This document shows positions 1-10,000 of a stretch of 39,649 bases of DNA, in pieces. Each line of letters begins with the position of its first letter. Position 1 is the first letter of the stretch. The stretch is from the NCBI GenBank assembly GCA_002494165.1, contig DLBH01000068.1, forward strand, positions 1-39,649, in the 5' to 3' direction. The stretch is from Lachnospiraceae bacterium UBA7026. Its GTDB lineage: Bacteria > Bacillota > Clostridia > Lachnospirales > Lachnospiraceae. The notes under the pieces were generated by a model. It was not told the origin of the DNA. It searched no databases and saw only the letters and a list, made by a program, of their open reading frames with translations. A program made the translations under genes and the position numbers.

Positions 1-133
1 TAGGATATTTTCGGGAAGTTCAGAAAAAAAGGTCTGTATAAAGAAGTGATTATAAAGTATTATATTGATAAATGATGTTTTAAGGAAGTTTATCCAGAAC
101 TAAATGACTACAAAGGAGGAGGCAGTGAGTGAA

Positions 134-1654
134 ATGAATTATAAATTAAAGCTGTTAAGAGGCTTGTTTCTTCTCCTGTCCCTCTTTTTCCTGGTCGGCT
201 GCAGCCTGGTCCCGGATAAACAAGCCTGGGAACCGGCCCCTGTGGCTGCCGGGAAGACGGACCAGTCTCCTGATAGTCAGACCGTCCAGGTTCCGGATAG
301 GGAAGCAGACAGTGAATCCGCCCAAGGCCTGGATCAGGCTTCTGACAGTCAGACCGTCCAGGCTCCGGATAGGGAAGCTGATAGTGAATCCACCCAAGGT
401 CTGAATCAGGCTCCTGAAAGTGAATCTGTCCAGGGTTTGGTTAGGGAAGAAGGGCTTTTGGAAGACCTGGATATGGAAGCTGTGGCCGGAAAAGCAGGCA
501 GCCTTATAGGGGACCCGGAAGACTATCCCTTTGAAGTGCGAATGCTGGATGTGGGCCAGGGTCTGGCTGTCCTGGTCAGGGCAGGCCGGGACCACATGAT
601 CTATGACGGCGGAGGCAGGGAAAGATCATCCTATGTAGTAAGCTATTTGAAAAAACATGACATAAGTTCTTTGGATTATTTGATTGCTTCCCATTATGAT
701 GAAGACCATATAGCGGGTCTGGTGGGTGTCCTCAACACGACTACCGTGGAGACCGCTCTTACACCGGATTATGTAGCGGATTCCCAGATCTACCAGTCTT
801 TCAGAACCATGTTAGAAAAGAATGGGGCCAGGGAGATCCATCCCCGGCAGGGGGACAGCTACAGGCTGGGTGAGGCAGAGCTGGAGATTCTCGGCCCTGA
901 AAGCTATGATTATGAAAATGAGAACAGCCGGTCCCTGGTGGTGAAAATATCCTATGGCCAGGTCAGCTGCATCATATCCGGGGATGCAGAATATGAGGCA
1001 GAGTCTGATATGGTAGCCCATGAAAAGTCTAAGCTGGATACCGATCTTTATGTGGCAGGCCATCACGGCAGCGGGTCTTCCAGCAGTCCTGCCTTCGTAA
1101 AAGCCATGTCCCCCGACTATGTCTTAATCAGTGTGGGGATCGATAATTCCTATGGCCATCCGGCCGAGGAGACCCTGAAGACCCTGGAGGACAATAATTG
1201 TCAGATTTACAGAACAGACCAGGAAGGGGAGATCACAGCCTGGTCTGATGGGGAAGGGTTTTTCATCCAGACAGAAGGGATTTCCACGGGTGCCAGGTCT
1301 GGAAGCAAGAGCAACGGAAATGTTTCAGGGGATAAATCCCCAGCTAAAAGCAGTGGGGAAGGCTCGGGGGATGAGTCAGATAGAAAAAACAGTGGGGAGG
1401 CCTCAGGGGATGAATCGGATGGAAAAAACAGCGGGGAGGCCTCAGGAGATGAGTCGGATGACAAAGCCGGCCAGGCTTCCGGAGACCAGGATGGTCAGAC
1501 AAGCTATGTCCTGAATATCAGGTCTAAAATATTCCATGAGCCGGATTGTCCTTCGGTTTCCAGGATGAGTAATCACAATAAAAAGGAATTTACAGGGGAC
1601 AGGGAAGAACTGATTGACCAAGGCTACAAACCCTGTGGTAATTGTAAACCTTGA
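134..1654 (+). CDS. Secreted lipoprotein with ComEC/Rec2-like metallo-beta-lactamase domain
   Basis: A lipoprotein signal peptide (basic start, hydrophobic stretch, lipobox LVGC with Cys at residue 23) places the protein on the outer face of the membrane. A low-complexity linker follows, then a metallo-beta-lactamase fold of the type found in the ComEC C-terminal region: MLDVGQGLAVLV, the metal-ligand block SHYDEDHIAGL, SGDAE and GHHGSGSSSS. After a second repeat linker, the last 45 residues carry HEPDC and PCGNC, a likely small zinc or metal site. Known relatives act as hydrolases, probably on nucleic acid or phosphodiester substrates, but the substrate here is unknown. An in-frame ATG at 104 overlaps the Shine-Dalgarno AGGAGG (115-120), so I chose ATG 134; GTG 125 is also possible. 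The gene stands alone, with a terminator behind it. Confidence 0.85.
   Translation: MNYKLKLLRGLFLLLSLFFLVGCSLVPDKQAWEPAPVAAGKTDQSPDSQTVQVPDREADSESAQGLDQASDSQTVQAPDREADSESTQGLNQAPESESVQGLVREEGLLEDLDMEAVAGKAGSLIGDPEDYPFEVRMLDVGQGLAVLVRAGRDHMIYDGGGRERSSYVVSYLKKHDISSLDYLIASHYDEDHIAGLVGVLNTTTVETALTPDYVADSQIYQSFRTMLEKNGAREIHPRQGDSYRLGEAELEILGPESYDYENENSRSLVVKISYGQVSCIISGDAEYEAESDMVAHEKSKLDTDLYVAGHHGSGSSSSPAFVKAMSPDYVLISVGIDNSYGHPAEETLKTLEDNNCQIYRTDQEGEITAWSDGEGFFIQTEGISTGARSGSKSNGNVSGDKSPAKSSGEGSGDESDRKNSGEASGDESDGKNSGEASGDESDDKAGQASGDQDGQTSYVLNIRSKIFHEPDCPSVSRMSNHNKKEFTGDREELIDQGYKPCGNCKP
260..439 (+). repeat. In-frame 72-bp tandem repeat (2.5 copies)
   Basis: Two nearly identical 72-bp units (260-331, 332-403) and a half unit (404-439) encode a 24-residue repeat containing SDSQTVQAPDREADSES. 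It forms the linker between the lipobox and the metallo-beta-lactamase domain, where length changes should be tolerated. Confidence 0.85.
1352..1468 (+). repeat. In-frame 39-bp tandem repeat (3 copies)
   Basis: Three 39-bp units (1352-1390, 1391-1429, 1430-1468) encode SGEASGDESDGKN-like 13-residue repeats, an acidic Ser/Gly linker between the metallo-beta-lactamase domain and the C-terminal Cys-containing module. Confidence 0.85.
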
Positions 1655-1710
1655 ATAATACTTATATATTTTCTAATGATACTGTAATGATACTGGCTAA
1701 TATGACCCAG

Positions 1711-1745
1711 GCCGTCTGTTGGTTGAAAGCAGACGGCTTTTGTTT
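1711..1745 (+). terminator. Rho-independent terminator after the MBL lipoprotein gene
   Basis: Perfect 8-bp stem GCCGTCTG (1711-1718) / CAGACGGC (1730-1737), 11-nt loop, followed directly by TTTTGTTT. Confidence 0.85.
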
Positions 1746-2015
1746 AATATTTGCTATGTTCATTCTCTAAATCTATGTAAGATGATTAATATACAAGCAG
1801 GAATGTATAAATCCAGCTAAAAAAATTTGGAAGTACTTGAAAATAGACACAGTTTATGCTTTTTTAAAAGGCATAATTGGTTAAAGCTTGTAGATAATTT
1901 GTGTTAATATAATAATATTAAATAGTTTTTTCGATGATTATAATATTTTCTGCGAAAGCTATGGCCGGTCTGGAATACCGGCAGGGAGAAAGAGACCACA
2001 AGTAGGAGGTTGTTC
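1746..2015. other. AT-rich upstream region of the MATE gene
   Basis: No gene seen. A TATAAT hexamer at 1908-1913 is the best -10 candidate, but no convincing -35 lies 16-18 bp upstream. The segment ends with the Shine-Dalgarno AGGAGG (2004-2009) of the next gene. Confidence 0.4.
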
Positions 2016-3833
2016 ATGGAAAGGATAAATCCAGAATTTGAGATTCGACTGATTGATAAAAGCTATATGAAATATATTTTGCCGGCTACCCTGTCCCTTT
2101 TCTTCACTCAGGTCGCCCCCATAGTGGATGCTCTGTGTATCTCTTTGGGCCTTGGGGAGGAAGCACTCTCGGCAATCACTGTTGTTTCCCCTATCTATTA
2201 CTTTTTTAATGTGATTGCATTACTGACCGGTGTGGGGGCCGGTGTTTCCATAGCCAAGGAAGGTGGTGCCGGTCACAGGGACCGGACAGGAAAGATATTT
2301 ACCAGGGCTTTAATGCTGGCTGTGATCCTGTCCATTGTGGTAAGTATTCTGGGTCTGATCTTCATGGACCCCCTGCTCCGGGTTTTGAGTGCCACCCCTG
2401 AGAACATGACTTATAGCAAAAATTATCTGAGGGTTATGCTCATTGGCTTTGTATTCTATGTGCTGAATATGGGCGGGGCCTATGTGCTGACCGATGATAA
2501 TAATCCTAATCTGGCCATGGCCGGGGGTATCGTTGCCAGCGTCATCAATATCATCATTGATGTGGTGGGAATCTTTGTACTTAAATGGGGCATCTGGATC
2601 GCTGCTTTCGGTACTGTCTTTGGCATGTTCTGCAGCTGCCTGGTCTATATGATTCATTTCCGCCGGAAAGAGAGACTGTGCAGGATTGACTTCTCCCCCT
2701 GGACAGCTGATGATCCCAGAATGTGGGATGTGTTCCGGCCGGGTGTACCCTTGGCCCTTATGAACCTGCTGTTGGTCGTACAGATGGTTGTGACCAATAT
2801 GGTCCTGGAGGACGGAGCCGGTACGGCTGGTCTAAGTAGTGCTGCGGTGATTGAGAATCTGGAGCTGATTACTACCATCATCACAGCCGGCATTACGGAG
2901 TCTGTCATGCCCCTGGCGGCTGCTTATTTTGGTGAAGGCAACAAGTCCTGTGTGCTGCTGGTAAAACGTACGGCTCTCCGGCTGGGATTGGGTATTATGG
3001 TGCCCCTGGTCAGTTTCTTTGTCATCTGGCCCCAGGCTTATATCGGCCTTTACGGGATCAAGAGCCAGCTTGCCCTTGAGACTCTGCCCACATCTATCCG
3101 GATTGTGGCTGCCGGTTATCTCTTAATGGTGGTCAGCGAGGTCTTCCAGAACTATCTGACTTCCGTGGAAAGGGAAAAGATTGCCAATATATCCTTCTTT
3201 GTCCAGTCAATCGTCCAGATTATAGCCATGCTTGTGCTGGCCCGGTGGACACAAATCTACGCCCCCTGGCTGGCCTTTTTCCTGGGCCTGGCTCTGCAGC
3301 TGCTCTATCTGCTGGTCTTTGGGGACGTGCTGGAAGGATGCTTTAAGTTCTGTCAGGAGAAGACCCTGCTGATGACTGGCGGTCATGCCAATGCTGAAGT
3401 GGTCAAAGACTGGATGGCATCTGCCGCTTCGGTCCTGTCTGAGGACCAGGCAAATATTTTAGACCGGGAGATGCTTAGTCCTTTTGCCGGGAATCTGCCG
3501 GAAGGCAAATCCCCTATGTCCTCCTTTACCATTTTCACTGCCGAGGATGGGAACAAGGTTGCTGTCCTCCGTTATGATTCCAAAACTGATTACCTGGGAG
3601 AAGAGGATGAAGAGGACAGTCCCCAGGAGATTAGGGGGAAAGCCGCTACCGGCAATGACCTCATGAGGGATACTGGGCCGGCGGAAGCGAATGAATCTGT
3701 GATTGTCCTGGAACCATCAGCAGCGAATGACCTTGTGGAGACGCAGGAGCAGGCTGCTGTTAATGGACCTGACCCAGTATGTAAGCGGTCAGAGTTCAAC
3801 ACCATGCGCAGGTGGATGATTAGTTTTTCCTGA
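2016..3833 (+). CDS. MATE-family multidrug/metabolite efflux transporter with long C-terminal tail
   Basis: A polytopic membrane protein whose first ~455 residues match the MATE/MOP family: repeated hydrophobic helices, ...SLFFTQVAPIVDAL near the N-terminus and the VPLALMNLLL half-repeat near residue 245. MATE proteins export cationic or amphipathic compounds using Na+ or H+ gradients. The total of 605 residues exceeds the usual ~450; about 150 residues after the last helix form a soluble acidic tail of unknown role (TIFTAEDGNKVAVLRYD, then an EEDEEDS stretch). I chose ATG 2016, six bases after AGGAGG; an in-frame TTG at 2010 touches the SD and is unlikely. It lies 255 bp upstream of the NRPS in the same direction, so it could export that product, but no direct evidence links them. 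Confidence 0.88.
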   Translation: MERINPEFEIRLIDKSYMKYILPATLSLFFTQVAPIVDALCISLGLGEEALSAITVVSPIYYFFNVIALLTGVGAGVSIAKEGGAGHRDRTGKIFTRALMLAVILSIVVSILGLIFMDPLLRVLSATPENMTYSKNYLRVMLIGFVFYVLNMGGAYVLTDDNNPNLAMAGGIVASVINIIIDVVGIFVLKWGIWIAAFGTVFGMFCSCLVYMIHFRRKERLCRIDFSPWTADDPRMWDVFRPGVPLALMNLLLVVQMVVTNMVLEDGAGTAGLSSAAVIENLELITTIITAGITESVMPLAAAYFGEGNKSCVLLVKRTALRLGLGIMVPLVSFFVIWPQAYIGLYGIKSQLALETLPTSIRIVAAGYLLMVVSEVFQNYLTSVEREKIANISFFVQSIVQIIAMLVLARWTQIYAPWLAFFLGLALQLLYLLVFGDVLEGCFKFCQEKTLLMTGGHANAEVVKDWMASAASVLSEDQANILDREMLSPFAGNLPEGKSPMSSFTIFTAEDGNKVAVLRYDSKTDYLGEEDEEDSPQEIRGKAATGNDLMRDTGPAEANESVIVLEPSAANDLVETQEQAAVNGPDPVCKRSEFNTMRRWMISFS

Positions 3834-4088
3834 TCCTGATCCGGAAAATTAGCCACCGGGGTGGATTGGTTACCTGCCAACAGAGCGGGACGGTTTTCTG
3901 TCACCAGGGAAGTCCAGTCTCTTAAAGGGAAGCTTCCTGTAGGGAGATTGGAAAAGCCCTCTGGTCTTATGAAGAGAAAATGATGATTAAATTGATTTAT
4001 TACAGATATAGCAAAGAGACCAAAGGAGTTGGTCTTTCGTATCAACAAATCTGATTAGCTGCTTTGAAAGAAGGGAGCATCGATAAAG

Positions 4089-7000
4089 ATGAAGGGAACG
4101 GATAAAAACATTTTTGAGGAATATATGAAGCTTCATGATACAGACTGGCCGGTAGCTGAAAGACCTGCCTACCGCCTGCTGCAGGATACGGCGGAAAGTT
4201 GCCCGGACCGGACGGCGGTCATTGCCTGTGACCGGAGCTTAAGCTATGCCCGGCTCAATGCTGAGGCTAATATAATCGGTCATGCCTTGGCCGAGGCCGG
4301 TGCGGCTGCTGAGGTGCTTGTGGCGGTTTTCGCGGACCGGGACAGCTATGCCTATGTCATGAGGCAGGGTGTCTTAAAGAGTGGGGCTGCTTTTCTGCCT
4401 CTGGACCCGGATTATCCGGAGGACCGGATCGACTATATTCTTAAGGATTCGGCTAGCAGGATCCTGCTTACGACAGGGGCCATTCTGGAAAGAAGAAAAG
4501 ACCTTTTTGACCGGCTGGCAGCGGAAGGAATGATCATTCTGGATGCCAAAGCCCAAATTGAGGCTAATGCTGATGAGTTAAATGCTGATCTGGCTGCCAG
4601 GGCCGAGGCAGCCCGGCAGAATCTCAACCTGGCCCTGGATTATGACAGCCTGGCCTATGCCATCTACACTTCCGGCTCAACGGGCAGACCCAAAGGGGTT
4701 ATGCTGACCAACCGGAACCTGGTCAACTTTGTGGATGATGATGTAAAGAACCGGGAGATCCAGGGTTTTACCAGGCGGGGCCGTGTCAGCCTGGCTATAG
4801 CGGCCCTTACCTTTGATGTTTCCATTATGGAAGAATTCCTGCCCCTGGCCAACGGTATGACAGTGGTTCTTGCCACCAAAGATCAGATTATGGATCCGGA
4901 GGCGATAGCCTCTTTGATCCAGGATCATCAGGTAGATATCATGACAAGTACCCCCAGCTACCTGTCTAACCTGATTGATATGGATGTATTTCTGCCGGCA
5001 GTCCGGAGGTTGAAGTCGGTGGATCTGGGCGCAGAAGCCTTCCCGCCGGCTTTGTTTGGGAAGCTGAAGGAGATCAATCCGGACCTCTATATCATGAATG
5101 GTTACGGACCCACGGAGGCTACCATCAGTTGTACCATGGAGGTCGTGGAAAGCGGGGAAAACATTTCCATAGGTGTGCCCAATGTCAATGTCCATGTCTG
5201 TGTGGTCAATGAAGATAACCAGCCCCTTCCCCTGGGGGAAAAGGGAGAACTGGTCATCCTTGGAGAGGGTGTTGGCCGGGGCTATATTGGTCTGCCGGAG
5301 CAGAACCGGAAGAGCTTTATAGAGCTTTTTGGTCACAGAGCCTATAAGAGTGGGGACCTGGCAAGGATTCCCGAAAATGGCCGGATCATCTTCCATGGCC
5401 GCCTGGATAATCAGGTAAAACTCAGAGGTCTCAGGGTAGAGTTAGGGGAAATCGAGGCTGCTATCCAGAGCTTCCCAGGGGTGGGAACTGCCGTGGTGAG
5501 TGTCATCAAGGAGCAGCAGGAGTATCTGGCCGCCTGGTTTACGGCGGAGACAAAGGTCGATATTGAAAAGCTGAAGGCCCATGTCCGCAAATATCTTACG
5601 GCTTATATGGTGCCCCAGGCCTTTATGCAGCTGGAGGAGATTCCCCTGACTGCCAATGGCAAGGTGGACAAAAAGGCCCTTCCCAGGCCGGAGGCGGCTG
5701 CCTTTGAACTGGTGGCCCCTGAAAATGAAAGAGAAGAGAAGCTTTTAGATCTGGCCAGAGAGGTTATTGGCACAGACAGGATCGGAGTTACCACAGATCT
5801 TTTTGAAGCAGGCCTTTCTTCCCTTGGTGCCATGCGGATGTGCAGTGAGATCCATTCGGCTTTCGGCAATGCCCTGAAGACCCCGGACCTGGCAGAAAGA
5901 AGTACGGTCCGTCAGCTGGCTTCCTACCTGGAAAAGACCGGAGGAGACAACGAGGGCCAGGAGGACTATGGGATCAGGGAACGTTATCCTCTGACCAAGA
6001 CCCAGATGGGCATCTACTATGAGACTAATATCCATAGTGGGACTACCATTTACAATATTCCTTCCCTTTACAAACTGGATGAGTCTGTGGATATGGAAAG
6101 ATTGGGACAGGCCATCGAAAAGGCTGTAGCCTGCCACCCCTATCTGCTGGTACAGATGACCGAGGACGAGGACGGCACCGTCTGGGCAGTCCGCAGGGAT
6201 GAGGCTCCCTTTAAGGTATCTTTGATTAAGGCTGACCCCCCTGGTCAGGAGGACCTGGTCAGGCCCTTTGACCTGCTTTCCGGGGAAAGCCTTTGCCGGG
6301 CAGAACTCTACGAGGGACCGGCGGGCAAGTATTTCTTCCTGGATACCCACCATATCGTTTCTGACGGCGGGTCTATCGACATTATGATCCGGGACATCAA
6401 TGAGATCTACCTGGGTCGGCCGGTCAGCAAGGAAAGTTACACCGGTTATGAGCTGGCCCTTGACGAGGAGAAAGCCCGGGGAGATTCCCGTTTTGAAGAG
6501 GCCAGGGACTGGTATGATCATATCTTCAAAGGCTGCGGCGGGGAGACCCTGCCGGTTAAGGACGGAAAGGATGAGGGACGGCATATAGCCCTGAAACGGA
6601 CCTATGCCAGGACCGATGCTTCCCAGATCAGGGCCTACTGCGACGCCCGGGGCCTGACTCTGAATGCCTTTTTTACGGCGGCCTTCGGATTTGCCTTAAA
6701 GGCCTATACCTATTCGGAAAATGCTGTATTTACAACGATTTATAATGGCCGGAATGACCCCCGTCTTGCCGACAGTGTCGCTATGCTGGTTAAGACCCTT
6801 CCGGTCCTGCTGGAATGTGATCCCGGGGTCAGGACAGAGACCTTTATCTCTGACTGCCAGACCTTCCTCTTAAATTCCATGGCCCGGGATATCTATTCCT
6901 TTATGGAGATCCGCCAGGCCTATGATATCCAGGCTGAGATCATGTTTGCCTACCAGGGTGAACTGGAACATGGGGCCGAGATTGGGGGCAGGGAAGCAGA

Positions 7001-10000
7001 ACTTACCATGCTGGACATTTCCCAGGCCAGGGCAGCTTTCGGCCTGGACCTTTCCCTGGACGGGGACCGGATCGTCTTTGACAGGGAGTATGATCCGGCG
7101 GTTTTCAGCGCTTATACCATGGACAACTTTTTAGAATTGCTGGACCAGGTATGCCAGGAAATGGTCCGCAGGGATAAACTGGGAGAGATCCGCCTGACAG
7201 ACCAGAAGGAGGAAGAGGCTATCCGTAGGCTTCATGATACAGACTGGCCGGTGGAAGACCGGCCGGCCTACCGGCTCCTGCAGGATGCGGCCGATAAATA
7301 TCCGGACCGGACGGCCGTCATCGCCTGTGACCGGAGTCTCAGTTACCGGGAGCTCAATGCCCAGGCTAATGCCCTGGGCCGGGCCTTGAAAAAGGCCGGA
7401 GCAGGCCCGGAAGGAAATCTGGGATCAAATGCCGGAGCAGGCCCGGAGGGAAATCTGGGCCGTAATGTCGAAGGCAGCCAGGAGGGAAATCCTGGAGGAA
7501 GTGCCGGAGCTGGCCTGGAGCAGAATCCGGGACCAGATGCCAGATCCAGTCAGCCAGCCAGGTCTATTGTTGCAGTTCTGGCAGACCGGGACAGCTATGC
7601 CTATGTCATGAGACAGGCTGTCTTAAAGAGCGGGGCCGCCTTCCTGCCTCTGGACCCGGACTATCCGGAAGACCGTATTGACTTCATCTTAAAGGATTCC
7701 GGTGCGGACCTCCTGGTGACCACCGGCCCTGTGATGGAAAGAAGAAAAGATTTATTTGAAAAACTGGCAGGGGAGGGGATGACCATCCTGGATGCCTTGG
7801 ATATCCTGGAAGGCGCCTCCGGCCAGGACTATGACAATCTCAACCTCCAGGTGGACAGCCGGAATCTGGCCTATGTCATCTATACCTCCGGGTCCACAGG
7901 AAGGCCCAAAGGAGTTATGCTGACCAATCGGAACCTGGTTAACTTTGTGGATGATAATGAGAAGAATCGGGAGATCCAGGGCTTTACCAGGCGGGGACGT
8001 GTAAGTCTGGCCATAGCAGCCCTGACCTTTGATGTTTCCATTATGGAGGAATTCCTGCCTATCGCCAACGGCATGACAGTGGTCCTTGCCAGCAAAGACC
8101 AGATCATGGATCCGGAGGCCATAGCTTCATTAATTCTGGAATATCAGGTAGATATCATGACCGCTACCCCCAGTTACATGTCTAACCTGATCAGCCTCGA
8201 TGTCTTCCTGCCGGCAGCCAGGACCTTAAAGACTGTGGACCTGGGAGCAGAGGCCTTCCCGCCTGCCTTATATGGTAAACTTTACAAGATTAATCCGGAC
8301 CTTCACATCATGAACGGCTATGGTCCCACGGAGGCAACTATCAGCTGCACCATGGAGATCATCGACCAGGGAGAAGATATCACCATCGGTATCCCTAATG
8401 GAAATGTTCATGTGGCTACCATCGACCGGGATGGCCGCCTGCAGCCTCTCGGGGCCACAGGTGAGATGGTGATCCTGGGCCAGGGTGTGGGCCGGGGCTA
8501 TGTGGGCCTGCCGGACAAGACCAGGGAAAGTTTTATCAGGATGCTGGGCCTGCCGGCCTATCGGAGTGGTGACCTGGTAAGGTTCAGAAAAGATGGGAAG
8601 ATCGAATTCCACGGCAGGACCGACAACCAGGTAAAACTGAGAGGCTTAAGGGTAGAGCTGGGTGAGATCGAGCATGTGATGAACACCTATCCCGGCTTTA
8701 AGTCCAGTGTGGTCCGGGTAAAGAAGGATGCCTCCACAGAGTATCTGGCAGCCTGGTTTACGGCCGATAAAGAGATTGATCTTGAGGACCTGAAAAAACA
8801 TCTTTCCTCCAGACTGACAGAATACATGGTACCCCAGGTATTCCTGCAGCTTGCAGAGATGCCCCTGACGGCCAATGGCAAGGTCGATATCAAGGCCCTG
8901 CCGGAGCCCCAGGCAGCGGAGGAACAGGAACTTGTTTTGCCGGAAAATGACCTGCAAAGGGGGATTCTGGAGGCCGTGGCCGAAGCTATTGGAACCGACA
9001 GGATTAGTATTATGGGAGACCTGTTTGCCCAGGGACTTTCTTCCCTTGGCAGCATTGTCCTCAGTGCAAAGCTGCTCCATCGCTTCCACCAGCCTATAAA
9101 AGTATCAGACATTTTCAAATACAGAACCATAAAAGACCTGGCAGACCTGATCAGCCATAAAGAAGGCCAGGATGGAGAGGGAGACAAGGGACATCCCCTG
9201 CAGGAGATGTATCCTCTCAGTATGACCCAGCAGGGTATCCTGGCAGACAGCCTTCTGTATGCGGGAAGTACAGTTTATAACATCCCCTATCTTTATAAGC
9301 TGGATGACAAGATCGTTTTGGAAAGGCTGAGGGCTGCCTTAGAAAAGACTGTGCTGGCCCATCCATACCTGCATATGACCATCGCCCAGACCGAGGATGG
9401 CAAGGCCGAAGCCAGGCGTCGGAAACCGGACCATGTTGAGATTCCCCTGCTGAAGGTTATGCCTTCCCAGGAGGAGCTGATCCGGCCCTATGACCTGCTT
9501 TCAGGAGAACCTCTTTACAGGCTGAGCCTCTTTGATACGGCGGAGGGCAAATATCTCTTCATGGATACCCACCATATCGTATCTGACGGAGTGTCCATCA
9601 ATATCCTGTTGGAAGATATCAACAAGGCTTATGAGGACCAGGAGCTTGAGGAAGAGACCTATTCCGGCTTTGAATTCGCCCTGGATGAGAGCAGGGCCCG
9701 GGCTTCCGGTCAGCTGGAAACTGCCCGGAACTGGTATGACAGTGTTTGCCGGGGCTGCGAGCAGGGGACCCTGCCCCGCAGTGAAAACTGTAAGACGGAT
9801 GAAACTTGTGCCCTCCGCAGGCAGCACGGGACCAGCAATGCCGGGGCTATAGTAGACTACTGCAGAAGGAAAGGCTTTAGCCTGAATGCCTTCTTTACCA
9901 CAGCCTTCGGCCTGGCCCTCAAGGCCTATACCGGGTCGGAATCAGCCGTATTTACCACTATATATAACGGCCGCAGTGATCCCAGGACGGAACGGAGCGT

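Noticed and set aside
1..76. Possible C-terminal end of a gene entering the window from the left
   Set aside because: One frame is open up to a TGA near base 76, but it begins right after a TAG at base 1, so it cannot continue a gene from upstream.
3834..4088. Search for a frameshifted continuation of the MATE tail
   Set aside because: All three + frames contain early stops. One short open stretch near 3950-4050 has no recognisable motif.
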